From NCBI GenBank assembly GCA_000435335.1, contig FR891333.1:1-58979 (forward strand): 58,979 bases of DNA, read 5' to 3'. The stretch is from Clostridium sp. CAG:964 (GTDB lineage: Bacteria; Bacillota; Clostridia; Oscillospirales; Acutalibacteraceae). Every line of letters starts with the position of its first letter. The first letter of the stretch is position 1. The position numbers and the translations under genes were made by a program. Shown here piece by piece: positions 34,166 through 42,561 of this stretch. The notes under the pieces are model-generated. The model saw only the letters and a list, made by a program, of their open reading frames with translations, was not told the DNA's origin and ran no database searches.

Positions 34166-34720
34166 ATGAAAACCAGAACCTTTAATATAGCCCTGTGCGG
34201 TATAATTGCCTCTTTGTCGGTGGTTATAATGCTTTCCACAGCATTAATTCCCGTGGCTACATATGCCGCACCGGCACTTGCAGGTACAATATTAGCCGTG
34301 CCTGTTATTGAAATAAATAAAAAATGGGCTTTTGCCTCTTTTGCTGCAGCGGCGGCGGTTTCTGCCATAATAGTACCGGACAAAGAGGCCGTTGCGTTTT
34401 TTGTTCTTTTCTTTGGCTATTACCCAATATTAAAACAGGCTGTTGAAGCCCATATTAAAAACAAGTGGCTGCAGCTACTGATAAAGATTCTCTGCTTTTC
34501 CGCAGCGGCAGTTGCAACCTACTTTATAGCAATATACTTACTTGGCATATCGTCAGAAGAATTTACTGTTTTCGGTATTAATTTGCCAATAATTTTTTTA
34601 CTGGCAGGGATTATAGTTTTTGTAATTTTTGACAACGCTCTTTCGGGTTTAATAGCTGGATATGTAAACAGACTTCGGCAGAAAATATTCGGCAATATTA
34701 AAAGCAATACAAAATTGTAA
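34166..34720 (+). CDS. Integral membrane protein, unknown function
   Basis: About 184 residues with five or six hydrophobic spans. The N-terminus TRTFNIALCGIIASLSVVIM looks like the first helix of ECF-transporter S components, and the sequence IPVATYAAPALAGTILAVPV fits that fold loosely, but no substrate-specific motif is recognisable. The ATG at 34166 has AGAGGTG 6 nt upstream; the longer frame starts with GTG at 34157. It is the last gene of the DUF5685/J-domain operon and is followed by a clear terminator. Confidence 0.65.
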   Translation: MKTRTFNIALCGIIASLSVVIMLSTALIPVATYAAPALAGTILAVPVIEINKKWAFASFAAAAAVSAIIVPDKEAVAFFVLFFGYYPILKQAVEAHIKNKWLQLLIKILCFSAAAVATYFIAIYLLGISSEEFTVFGINLPIIFLLAGIIVFVIFDNALSGLIAGYVNRLRQKIFGNIKSNTKL

Positions 34721-34752
34721 AAGCGTTTTTCCTTATGGTTTTAATTAACAGC

Positions 34753-34796
34753 ACAGGCTTTCGGTCAATTATTCATACCGAAGGCCTGTATTTTTA
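34753..34796 (+). terminator. Terminator of the DUF5685 operon
   Basis: ACAGGC-TTTCGGT pairs with ACCGAAG-GCCTGT, followed by ATTTTT. Confidence 0.88.
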
Positions 34797-34911
34797 TGAA
34801 AGCAACTTTAATTCAATATAAAAGCAAACACCGATTTTAAAATTATTCTTTTACAGCAATAGGAGTAATTTCTTTAATTTTCAACAATTTATGAACTTAT
34901 CCCACATTTTC

Positions 34912-34939
34912 TTGCATTTTGCAGCGTTTTCAATATAAT
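34912..34939 (+). promoter_or_regulatory. Probable promoter of the lipoprotein gene
   Basis: -35 TTGCAT (34912-34917), 16-nt spacer, -10 TATAAT (34934-34939). It lies 40 nt before the start codon. Confidence 0.65.
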
Positions 34940-34977
34940 TGATGTTGTAGACATTTTGTACCACAGGGGGATTAAAT

Positions 34978-35556
34978 ATGAAAAAATTATTTATATGTTT
35001 ATTTATATCCGTATTATTGGCGTTTAGTGCCGGCGGCTGTGGCGGTTTAGCAGAAAACGGTACAACAGAGGCTGCTACGCAAAAGCCTACAGCTGCATCT
35101 ACGCAGGCACCTACCACTGCTACAGAAGCCCCTACACCGACTCCTACAGAAGCTCCTACTGTTGAAGCCACCGAAAACAATGTAGAGCCGGGTACATTTG
35201 AGGTTATTATAAGCGAAATACCTACCGAAGCTCCCACAGAAGCCACAACTGCTGCACCAAGCTATGCCGGCTCACCTATTTTAGGAACCTGGAGGCTTGA
35301 CCACTACCAGCAGCCAAACGGTCAGGAAACTAAGGCTAACAGAGCTATTACCTATGTATTCAACGCTGACGGCACATTTACAATGACAAACTCCGGTAAA
35401 ACAGCAACAGGCAGATTTACCTACGCAAACAATGTTATTAGTTATACTGCCGACGCCACAAGCGAGCAAGGCTCTTTTAGGTATGAGCCTGCAAAAAAGC
35501 AGCTTGTTGATGTAGACGAAAGCAGCGGTATGTCTGCAATTTTAGTAAAATCATAA
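34978..35556 (+). CDS. Surface lipoprotein with Thr/Pro-rich linker and lipocalin-like domain
   Basis: 192 residues. The signal peptide ends in the lipobox SAGGC (Cys21), so the mature protein is membrane-anchored by a lipid. Residues about 25-90 are a Thr/Glu/Ala/Pro linker with repeats of the TEAPT type. The C-terminal domain (about 95-192) starts ILGTWRLDHY and alternates short beta strands (TYVFNADGTFTMTN), like small lipocalin-like domains. Function unknown. GGGGG-type ribosome binding site and own promoter and terminator make it monocistronic. The linker style is the same as that before the dockerin at the right edge. Confidence 0.78.
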   Translation: MKKLFICLFISVLLAFSAGGCGGLAENGTTEAATQKPTAASTQAPTTATEAPTPTPTEAPTVEATENNVEPGTFEVIISEIPTEAPTEATTAAPSYAGSPILGTWRLDHYQQPNGQETKANRAITYVFNADGTFTMTNSGKTATGRFTYANNVISYTADATSEQGSFRYEPAKKQLVDVDESSGMSAILVKS

Positions 35557-35581
35557 AACAAAATTATCACCTCGTCAAATA

Positions 35582-35647
35582 AGGGCTTGCCACGGATTAT
35601 TTCACATACAAAGCATAATCCGGAGCAAGCTCTTTCATTTTTTATAA
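35582..35647 (+). terminator. Terminator of the lipoprotein gene
   Basis: GCTTGC and CGGATTAT on the left arm pair with ATAATCCG and GCAAGC on the right; a T-rich tail follows at 35635-35647. Confidence 0.8.
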
Positions 35648-35652
35648 ATAAC

Positions 35653-35703
35653 AAAAACCGGCTTACAGCGTTGCTTTTTAACAGCAGCTGCAGGTCGGTT
35701 TTG
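35653..35703 (-). terminator. Terminator of the transglutaminase-like gene
   Basis: Minus strand: AAAACCG, GCAGC and their partners GCTGT, CGGTTTT form an interrupted stem ending in a T-run. It is moderate in quality but properly placed, 22 nt after the stop. Confidence 0.6.
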
Positions 35704-35725
35704 ATTATCTGTAGGTATATAAAAA

Positions 35726-37009
35726 TTAATTTGTATATTTAAGGTTAACCGCTACTATTCTATGCTCCTTTGAGGCTGATATTGACAAATTATCATCGGA
35801 TATTTTATAGTCGGTGTCTATCGAACGATTTACATCGGCTACATATTGGAAAAACTCCTGAGGGTATTCCTGAAACAGGCTTTTAACTGTTTTGTCAAAG
35901 TCTAAATTCGGCGAGATTGAAACATAAAAACAGCTGTCCTTTCTTAGAGCTGCGTCCCTCAGCTTACTTACCGCATTATCATAGGTATCATTATCGTCCA
36001 GTGCGTTAATAACTGCACCTGCCTTATTTATAAAGCTTGAATCCTCTGAATTGCACTGTGGCAAAGGCAAATTAAACATAATAGTACCGTCTGCCTCGTT
36101 AGCACCGTCAAGCTCCTCTTGACTTAGTATGGTATACTTTTTTGCCAATGTGTGGTCAACTGTAATAAAGGAATCGGTCACATTAAAATACATATATGCT
36201 ATATGGCTTTCGTCATCGTCACGGTCGTCCCAGGTAGCGTCCAAATGATACCACTTATCCTCAATGCTCACCAAGCACCACTGATGCCTGCTGTTTTTGC
36301 TGTAGCCGTTCACCGTAGCCGATTTTATTCCCACTGCCTTAAGCAGATATTGCATTGCTGCAGTATAGCCCTCACAAACCGCCTCGTTGTCAATTAAGGC
36401 TCCGTAAATAGTAAACGCATTTGGATTATCCTGAGAATTTGAAATTCCGCTTGCATATGTGCAGCTCTTAATAAGCTTGTCGTGGATTTTCCTTTCTCTT
36501 TCAAATTCAGACAGTCCTTTAGGAATTTCGTCTAAAAACTTACCGATAGCTGTATCTAGGCTTGCCTGCATATCTGCAACCTTTTCCGCACTAAAGGCAG
36601 AGTACAAATAAACCTTCGTTGTGCTGTTGTCAGAATAATATTTATAAGTATTTGAGAGCCAAAAAACCTCAGGGTGGTCACAGCTAAACGCCTCTATAGC
36701 CACCTTAATATCCCCCGAGGGCAAGGAAACCTCGCCGGTATCTACCGTTTCAATGGGATAATATCCGCTGTCGTCTGCCTCCTTTGCAACCGAATTAATT
36801 ACGCCTTCCATTTTCTTGTACAGCTGCTTTTGTGACTCCTTTTCAAGTGCATAGTAGCCGTAATCAAGGGTTGTTTCGGAATATTCCTTACTGCCTGCAC
36901 CCAGATTTTCTACCTTACTGTATTTATTTTCGGCAAAACAGCCTGCAGCCGACAGGCACATAACAGCCGACATTACGACTGCTGATATTTTTGTAACTAG
37001 CCTTTTCAC
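35726..37009 (-). CDS. Surface lipoprotein with transglutaminase-like (papain-fold) domain
   Basis: About 427 residues. The signal peptide has the lipobox LSAAGC (Cys24). A helical N-terminal part precedes a transglutaminase-like core with all three catalytic residues: Cys212 in NEAVCEGYTAAM, His242 in SRHQWCLVS and Asp257 in WYHLDATWDD. Such bacterial proteins are usually proteases or peptidoglycan-linked enzymes; real cross-linking activity is rare. The C-terminal 120 residues are unassigned. The GTG at 37009 has GAGGTG 6 nt upstream; a GTG three codons earlier overlaps the site. Own transcript. Confidence 0.85.
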   Translation of the reverse strand: MKRLVTKISAVVMSAVMCLSAAGCFAENKYSKVENLGAGSKEYSETTLDYGYYALEKESQKQLYKKMEGVINSVAKEADDSGYYPIETVDTGEVSLPSGDIKVAIEAFSCDHPEVFWLSNTYKYYSDNSTTKVYLYSAFSAEKVADMQASLDTAIGKFLDEIPKGLSEFERERKIHDKLIKSCTYASGISNSQDNPNAFTIYGALIDNEAVCEGYTAAMQYLLKAVGIKSATVNGYSKNSRHQWCLVSIEDKWYHLDATWDDRDDDESHIAYMYFNVTDSFITVDHTLAKKYTILSQEELDGANEADGTIMFNLPLPQCNSEDSSFINKAGAVINALDDNDTYDNAVSKLRDAALRKDSCFYVSISPNLDFDKTVKSLFQEYPQEFFQYVADVNRSIDTDYKISDDNLSISASKEHRIVAVNLKYTN

Positions 37010-37127
37010 TATTCGCACCTCATAATATAATACCTGTAATTATACCCTATAATCTAAATATATAACAAACTAAATCGCAACAACAAACCTCAGAAGAATA
37101 TTTTTAGTATAATTCGCACCGTAAGGA

Positions 37128-37766
37128 TTATTTTCCGGTTATTTCCTTTCGCAGCGGCTTAACATTCATTATAACTACTATGCCTATAACCGTAATAATA
37201 ATTTCCGGAATCATATAGCTGCCGTTGTAAATAGCGGAATACAGCATTGCAAGCGATGTACCGCTGAAATTACTTAAAATATAATTACCGAATTCATTGT
37301 TCATATTCTCGGCGCCGAAAAACCACTCTGCATATGACCCCCACAGAATAAAGCCCGAGGTAAAATGTGCCAACAGTCTTAATAAGCCTGCAACGGCTGC
37401 ACCTAAAGAAAAGGCAACGGTATCATTTTTAATTTTGCCCTTAAACATACCGGCTGTGCCAAGTACGGCAAAAGCAACTAAGTAGTCAAGAATCGCCATT
37501 AGCACAACATTAAATCCTGTAAGCCCTGCAAATGCCGATGACATTGACGCACCCAGCATAGCCTGTACAATTCCATACACCAAGCCGCATAAAATTCCCC
37601 ACTTTATTCCGTACATATAGCCAAGTATCATAACAGGCAGCATACTAAGCAGTGTTATAGAACCGCCGTAGGGCAGTTTAAAAATAACCACAAGTGACAG
37701 TACCGTAGCCAATGCTATAAATACTCCGCTTACAACAACCTTTTGCGCAGTGCCGGTTTGCTTCAT
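37128..37766 (-). CDS. thiT: ThiT-type ECF thiamine transporter S component
   Basis: About 212 residues with six hydrophobic spans. The segments LPYGGSITLLSMLPVMILGY and the loop LLRLLAHFTSGFILWGSYAE match ThiT, including the Tyr/Trp-rich thiamine pocket. It binds thiamine and docks on a shared ECF energising module, whose genes are not in this window. The ATG at 37766 has GGAGG 6 nt upstream. No TPP riboswitch is visible in the short leader, unlike many thiT genes, so thiamine control through RNA is not seen here. Confidence 0.87.
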   Translation of the reverse strand: MKQTGTAQKVVVSGVFIALATVLSLVVIFKLPYGGSITLLSMLPVMILGYMYGIKWGILCGLVYGIVQAMLGASMSSAFAGLTGFNVVLMAILDYLVAFAVLGTAGMFKGKIKNDTVAFSLGAAVAGLLRLLAHFTSGFILWGSYAEWFFGAENMNNEFGNYILSNFSGTSLAMLYSAIYNGSYMIPEIIITVIGIVVIMNVKPLRKEITGK

Positions 37767-37814
37767 TAACATCCTCCTGAATATAAAACAGCCAATAGCT
37801 AAACACTGTTTTTG

Positions 37815-37843
37815 ATAATATATAGTATTCTACGATTTTTCAA
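37815..37843 (-). promoter_or_regulatory. Promoter of thiT
   Basis: Minus strand: -35 TTGAAA (37838-37843), 17-nt spacer, -10 TATTAT (37815-37820). It lies 10 nt after the stop codon of the ABC ATPase gene. Confidence 0.7.
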
Positions 37844-37852
37844 ATATCTGAT

Positions 37853-38593
37853 TTATAATATTTTAGATAAAAAATCCTTTAGTCTTTGATTCTTCGGTTT
37901 TTCAAATATTTCCTCAGGAGTTCCCTCCTCGGCAATTGTGCCGTTGTCAAAGAATAATATTCTGTTTGCCACCTCTTTTGCAAAGCCCATTTCGTGGGTA
38001 ACGCATATCATAGTCATACCGGACCCTGCCAAGCCCTTCATAACAGCAAGAACCTCTCCTACCATTTCCGGATCAAGTGCCGAGGTTGGTTCGTCAAAGA
38101 GTATCGCCTCCGGTTCCATACAAAGAGCACGGCAAATAGCTACACGCTGCTTTTGTCCTCCCGAAAGCTGGGCCGGATAGACATCTGCCTTTTCCTTTAG
38201 TCCTACCCTGTCAAGAAGCTGCAGTGCCTTTTCCTTTGCCTGCTCCTTAGACATAGACTTCAGCTTAATAGGTGCAATGGTTAAATTCTCGAGTATAGTT
38301 TTATTTGGGAACAGATTAAAATGCTGAAAAACCATCATAATTTTCTGCCGTTCCTTATTTATGTCAATCTTTTTGTCTGTAATATCTACACCGTCTAAAT
38401 AAATACTGCCCTCTGTCGGCTCTTCAAGTCTGTTTAGGCAACGCAGAAAGGTTGACTTTCCGCAGCCCGACGGCCCCAATATAACAAGCACCTCTCCCTT
38501 TTTAACAGATGTGGTTATACCGTTAAGAACGACAGTATCTCCAAAGGATTTTTTTAAATTCTCAACATATATCATTGCATTTTTATCTTCCAT
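37853..38593 (-). CDS. Polar amino-acid ABC transporter, ATP-binding subunit (GlnQ-like)
   Basis: 246 residues, the complete nucleotide-binding subunit. Walker A GPSGCGKST, Q-loop VFQHFNLFPN, signature LSGGQKQRVAI, Walker B AILFDEPTSALDPE and switch His in VTHEMGF are all present. The start (38593) overlaps the permease fusion by 11 nt, so the two proteins are translationally coupled and form the complete importer: two copies of this subunit with the fused binding/permease protein. The substrate class (Gln/His/Arg/cystine-like) follows from the family only. Confidence 0.94.
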   Translation of the reverse strand: MEDKNAMIYVENLKKSFGDTVVLNGITTSVKKGEVLVILGPSGCGKSTFLRCLNRLEEPTEGSIYLDGVDITDKKIDINKERQKIMMVFQHFNLFPNKTILENLTIAPIKLKSMSKEQAKEKALQLLDRVGLKEKADVYPAQLSGGQKQRVAICRALCMEPEAILFDEPTSALDPEMVGEVLAVMKGLAGSGMTMICVTHEMGFAKEVANRILFFDNGTIAEEGTPEEIFEKPKNQRLKDFLSKIL

Positions 38594-40106
38594 CGTTCTT
38601 CAACCTCTTTTCCAGCCTGCCAAGCAGTGCCGTTAAAATAACAACTATAACCAAATATACCAACGCAACCACAATCAACGGCAAGAATGCGTCATAGGTT
38701 CGGCTTCTGATGTAGTCGCCGCCTCTTGTTAAATCCATAATGCCTATATATCCCGAAATTGATGTTTCCTTCAGTAATACAATAAGCTCATTGCCTAAGG
38801 CCGGCAAAACATTTTTTATAGCCTGAGGAATTATAAAGTTCCACATTGTTTGACTATAGCTAAAGCCCAGGCTTCTTGCAGCTTCAGACTGTCCTACATC
38901 AATAGAGTTTATGCCTGAGCGAACAATTTCTGCTATATACGCCGAGGAATTCAGTCCAAAGGCAATAACCGCAACAATAACCTTGTCTATATCGCTTGAC
39001 GCAAAAATAATATAATAAATAATCAACAGCTGTATCATGGTAGGTGTACCACGAATAACTGTTATGTAGGCCTTGAGCAGCCAGTTTAATATCTTACACC
39101 TTCCTGTATTGTCACAGGTTACTCTGCCAACGGCAATTAAAAAGCCCAGCACCAGTCCCATTAAAGCGGCAAGCACTGTAATTTCAAGGGTGGTAAGCAA
39201 GCCCTGTGCTATGTACTGCCACCTGCTGTCTACAATAAAGTCATTTACAAATTTTTCACCACTGATAAGTGCTGTAGTATCGCTTTTTCCGTTAGGCACA
39301 ATAATAACCTGGTAAGATGTGGTGTATGGCTCTGTAAAATTAATATTTTTCAGTCTGTCTTCGGTAACTGTCATACCTGCTATGCCCATATCTGCCTTAC
39401 CGCTGGAAACAGCTGTAATAATAGAGTCAAACTCCATATCCTCAACCTTCAGTTCCATTCCCAGTTCGTCGGCAATAGCCTGCGATATATCCATATCTAT
39501 ACCTACAAACTTACCGCCTTCTACATATTCATACGGTTTAAACGCCGCATTTGTGGCAACAACCAGCTTACCGTTGCTTCTGTTTACATTTTCAGGTGAT
39601 TTATACTGATAGCTTCCCTTGTTATCACCAATATAGTTATCCTCTATTTTTCTTAGAGTACCGTTCTTGTCCAGCTTTTTCAGTGCAGAGTTTACTTTAT
39701 TCAAAAAGTCCTCCTTACCCTTAGCTATGCAAATGGCATACTCCTCTGTTGTAAGAGGCTCCTCCAGAATTTTTAAGTCCTGGTTTTCCTCTATAAAGGC
39801 CTTGGCAGGCTGTTGATCTATTACCACACAGTCAACCTTTCCCTTTTTTAGTGCCTGAACGGCGTCTGCACCCTTGTTGTACTGCACAACCGTTGCACCG
39901 TCTTTTTTATAATCCGACACATAGGTATCACCTACCGTACCCAGCTGTACGCCGATTTTGGCACCCTTCAAGTCCTGCTCTCCGGTTATCTTTTTTGTTT
40001 GTTCTGTACCGCCGCCAAAGCACGCCGTACAGGTAAAAATAATTGTTGTTGCAATAAATAAAACCGCAATTATTCTGCCTGTTAATTTACTACTATGATT
40101 TCTCAC
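38583..40106 (-). CDS. Amino-acid ABC transporter, substrate-binding domain fused to permease; lobe order appears permuted
   Basis: About 507 residues from a GTG start at 40106 (AGGTGG is 7 nt upstream). Residues 1-29 form a signal/anchor segment. Residues about 45-160 (DLKGAKIGVQLGTVGDTYV to NGTLRKIEDNYIGD) match the second half of a type II solute-binding protein, including its normal C-terminal end. Residues about 178-270 (GKLVVATNAAFKPYEYVEGG to YTTSYQVIIVP) match the normal first half. Thus the halves are in reversed order. Residues about 295-505 are a HisM/GlnP-type permease with the EAA loop (SEAARSLGFSYSQT). See findings. Confidence 0.85.
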   Translation of the reverse strand: MRNHSSKLTGRIIAVLFIATTIIFTCTACFGGGTEQTKKITGEQDLKGAKIGVQLGTVGDTYVSDYKKDGATVVQYNKGADAVQALKKGKVDCVVIDQQPAKAFIEENQDLKILEEPLTTEEYAICIAKGKEDFLNKVNSALKKLDKNGTLRKIEDNYIGDNKGSYQYKSPENVNRSNGKLVVATNAAFKPYEYVEGGKFVGIDMDISQAIADELGMELKVEDMEFDSIITAVSSGKADMGIAGMTVTEDRLKNINFTEPYTTSYQVIIVPNGKSDTTALISGEKFVNDFIVDSRWQYIAQGLLTTLEITVLAALMGLVLGFLIAVGRVTCDNTGRCKILNWLLKAYITVIRGTPTMIQLLIIYYIIFASSDIDKVIVAVIAFGLNSSAYIAEIVRSGINSIDVGQSEAARSLGFSYSQTMWNFIIPQAIKNVLPALGNELIVLLKETSISGYIGIMDLTRGGDYIRSRTYDAFLPLIVVALVYLVIVVILTALLGRLEKRLKNDGR

Positions 40107-40141
40107 TGCCGCACCACCTAAAAAAATATTAATACCCCTAT

Positions 40142-40170
40142 AGTATAATATAAAGTGATTATTTTTGCAA
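40142..40170 (-). promoter_or_regulatory. Promoter of the amino-acid ABC transporter
   Basis: Minus strand: -35 TTGCAA (40165-40170), 17-nt spacer, -10 TATACT (40142-40147). About 35 nt upstream of the GTG start. Confidence 0.8.
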
Positions 40171-40175
40171 ACAAA

Positions 40176-40243
40176 TAAAAGCACCGGCAGCAGGCACCTT
40201 AAAAACCGACTGCCTTCAAATTTTGAACCTGTTAATCTGCCGG
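40176..40243 (-). terminator. Probable terminator after nrdG
   Basis: Minus strand: CCGGCAG (40237-40243) pairs with CTGCCGG (40184-40190), helped by an inner CAGG/CCTG helix across a bulge, and a T-rich tail follows. The loop is long, so the call is moderate. Confidence 0.55.
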
Positions 40244-40350
40244 AAGCTTTCTAAAAAGCTGCTTTTACATCTTGCCTTATAAATTACACATAGAGGTAAT
40301 AAGGATTTTGTGTTTAAAATTCTGTGCCTACATCAGCATTGCCTCGGCTG

Positions 40351-40860
40351 TCAGTTTAGGTCTTCCCTTAAAACCGCTTTGCCCTCCGACAAAGACCTTG
40401 GCACATCCAGTATTCTTTGATTTTTGGAGCCTCTAAAATGCAGCATAAGACTTCGCTGCTGTAAAATAAACGGCCCGTCCACTAAAATATCTGTATTTTC
40501 CAGCAGCTCTTTCCACTGTGGATTTTCTTTAAATCCCGCCAAAAGATTTTCAAAGGTATAGCCTGTATAAACCATAATGTTCAGCCCCAGCTTATGACAT
40601 TCCTTTGCCAACTCTGTAAGCGGCCGACACTGCATAAACGGCTCTCCTCCCGAAAAGGTAACACCCTGAAGCATGGGATTTTCCTTTATTGCCTTAAGTA
40701 TATTGTCGGTGTCACTCATATATCCTCCGTCAAGGTCATGTGTTTGCGGATTATGACATCCGGGGCAATTATGAGGACAGCCTTGGGTAAACACCGTTAG
40801 CCGTATACCCGGGCCGTCAACTATTGACTCTCTTATTACTCCTGCTAATCTTATTTCCAT
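40351..40860 (-). CDS. nrdG: Anaerobic ribonucleoside-triphosphate reductase activating protein
   Basis: 169 residues, a radical-SAM activase. The CxxxCxxC cluster motif is Cys28, Cys32 and Cys35 (TQGCPHNCPGCHNP); GVTFSGGEPFMQ is the SAM-binding GGE region. It installs the glycyl radical on NrdD, an oxygen-sensitive reductase. The usual partner gene nrdD is not adjacent here. It lies 29 nt after the HD-domain gene, so these two and the upstream membrane-protein gene are likely one transcript. Confidence 0.95.
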   Translation of the reverse strand: MEIRLAGVIRESIVDGPGIRLTVFTQGCPHNCPGCHNPQTHDLDGGYMSDTDNILKAIKENPMLQGVTFSGGEPFMQCRPLTELAKECHKLGLNIMVYTGYTFENLLAGFKENPQWKELLENTDILVDGPFILQQRSLMLHFRGSKNQRILDVPRSLSEGKAVLREDLN

Positions 40861-40889
40861 TTTAATATAACACCCTGTTTTGTTTAAAA

Positions 40890-41492
40890 TTAAAAAACCG
40901 ACACACCAATAATATTATAAATACTCTTGTTTGTCATTTTCTCAAAATAGTCCTTTAGCTCTAGGAAGGCTTTCCATTTTTCGAGCGTATAGCTGTTTAC
41001 ACCCCTTCTAAGGGCAACCTCTACCAGCCTTTTTTCAATAAATGTGGCACCCTCCGGCAACGCCAGTGCATCACACAGCTGTATAAGTCTGTCATAATCG
41101 TTATATTCAACATTTTCGATATAGCTGCGTATAAATTCTGTTTGGCTGCCCGAACAGTCATTTACACCGTTGTAGGACAAAATATTCTTATCCGGAAATG
41201 AATGTGTAAGGCATATTCTTGCTACGCTGTCGTAATTAAGGCTGTGCATATATTCATAACCACGAATAATATGCAGCATATCAACTACGCCGTCTTTCCT
41301 GCCAATATCATGCAGCAAGCCCATTACATAAGCAGCCTCGCCGTTAAGGCTGTTTGTTTGTCGGGCAATAGCCTCGGCACACTCAGCTGCAATCTTGCAG
41401 TGACTCACCCATTTTCCGCTGTTGGATAATCGGGCCTGATTAAGTATATCCTCCGCCTGTGAAACAGCAGGCAAACGCATTTCACTCATCAC
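40890..41492 (-). CDS. HD-domain phosphohydrolase
   Basis: 200 residues. The HD metal site is visible: His31 (SHCKIAAECAEAIA), H61-D62 (VMGLLHDIGRKDG) and the later histidines (LHIIRGYEYMHS, ICLTHSF). The family includes nucleotidases and phosphodiesterases, often associated with nucleotide metabolism; a link to the neighbouring nrdG (deoxynucleotide supply) is suggestive only. It starts 2-3 nt after the upstream gene's stop and 29 nt before nrdG. Confidence 0.8.
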   Translation of the reverse strand: MMSEMRLPAVSQAEDILNQARLSNSGKWVSHCKIAAECAEAIARQTNSLNGEAAYVMGLLHDIGRKDGVVDMLHIIRGYEYMHSLNYDSVARICLTHSFPDKNILSYNGVNDCSGSQTEFIRSYIENVEYNDYDRLIQLCDALALPEGATFIEKRLVEVALRRGVNSYTLEKWKAFLELKDYFEKMTNKSIYNIIGVSVF

Positions 41493-41494
41493 GC

Positions 41495-42355
41495 TTACTG
41501 CACCTGCATAGAATTTATAATTTCCTCCGCTGCTTTTCTCTGGGAGTCAAAATCATCTGTGCTTGCTAATGATATATACGCATATGTGCTTTCTGCCAGC
41601 TGTACAAACGACACAGTTTCATTTACATTGTATTTAGTATCTGTAATACTCAGTGCCGTTGTCTCTCCGAAATTTGTATTCCATGTATAGGTATCGCAGC
41701 TTTGGTTATTACTTTGATAATACTCCCGCTGGAATTTTACACCTTCCTTTGCTGTGCCATAATCAAAGCTAATAACTATTGATGACTCATCACTTGGGTT
41801 GTAATAATAGTAATAATTGTCCCCGTAATAATTACCACCACTTACAGTATCATTTTCCTCAAGAGAATACCCCCCCTGTGGGTCGGTAAAGGTAATAGTC
41901 TTATTTTCGCCGCCTTGAGAGTTTACAGTTCTGGTGTGTCTTGTCCCGTCAGCTGTATCACTGTCTGAAAGATCGCCGCCGTATTGGCCGTTTGATGAAT
42001 TGTCGGAATTCAAGTTATCAAAAAACTCCTGCGTACCCTTTTCTATATCATCACCCGATGTAATTGCAAAGCCTACTATACCCACAAGCAGTAATACAAC
42101 CAGAAATACGATTATGCCTATTATTACTCCTGTTGCGTTCTTATCCGGCTTTGTAAGTGCGGCATAGTTATACCTAGGCTTATATGCACCGTATTGTGAC
42201 GACGCATCGTCACTATTTACACCGAAATTTTGCTTTTCGACCTGCTGTCCGTTCTGCTCTGCAGGCTGCTGTGGCTGCGGTACTGCACCCTGCTGTCCGC
42301 TTTGTTGTGGTGGAATATTCTGACATTTTTGCCACATATTATTGTTATTGTTCAT
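41495..42355 (-). CDS. Single-pass membrane protein with Gln/Pro-rich N-terminus, unknown function
   Basis: 286 residues. The first 65 residues are rich in Asn, Gln and Pro and probably cytosolic and disordered. One strong membrane helix (about 76-98, GVIIGIIVFLVVLLLVGIVG) follows, then an extracellular domain with a Tyr-rich patch (NYYGDNYYYYYNPSDESS) and a mixed alpha/beta end (STDDFDSQRKAAEEIINSMQ). No known family is recognised. It overlaps nothing and is 2 nt before the HD-domain gene, so it heads the small operon. Confidence 0.7.
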   Translation of the reverse strand: MNNNNNMWQKCQNIPPQQSGQQGAVPQPQQPAEQNGQQVEKQNFGVNSDDASSQYGAYKPRYNYAALTKPDKNATGVIIGIIVFLVVLLLVGIVGFAITSGDDIEKGTQEFFDNLNSDNSSNGQYGGDLSDSDTADGTRHTRTVNSQGGENKTITFTDPQGGYSLEENDTVSGGNYYGDNYYYYYNPSDESSIVISFDYGTAKEGVKFQREYYQSNNQSCDTYTWNTNFGETTALSITDTKYNVNETVSFVQLAESTYAYISLASTDDFDSQRKAAEEIINSMQVQ

Positions 42356-42490
42356 TAAAAATCTCCTTGCCTTATAAGCTGCCTCATTATGTATTTAATT
42401 ATGCATTAGCTTATATTTAAAGTTTATCACACACTATAAAATTTAGCAACAAAAACAAATTTTTTAGTTATTAAATATATTTTTCATAAA

Positions 42491-42530
42491 ACGAAAAGCC
42501 CCCGACTGCCTATAAGCAGTGGGAGCCTTT
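42491..42530 (-). terminator. Terminator of amt-PII
   Basis: Minus strand: AAAGGCTCCC-ACTGC and GCAGT-C-GGGGGCTTTT pair with a single bulge, ending in TTTT. Confidence 0.85.
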
Positions 42531-42561
42531 CATTATGTGAATTAAAAAGGATAGGGCTTAA

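Noticed and set aside
34978..35556. Reading the TEAPT repeats as a tandem DNA repeat element
   Set aside because: The repeats are in frame and encode a normal Thr/Pro-rich surface linker.
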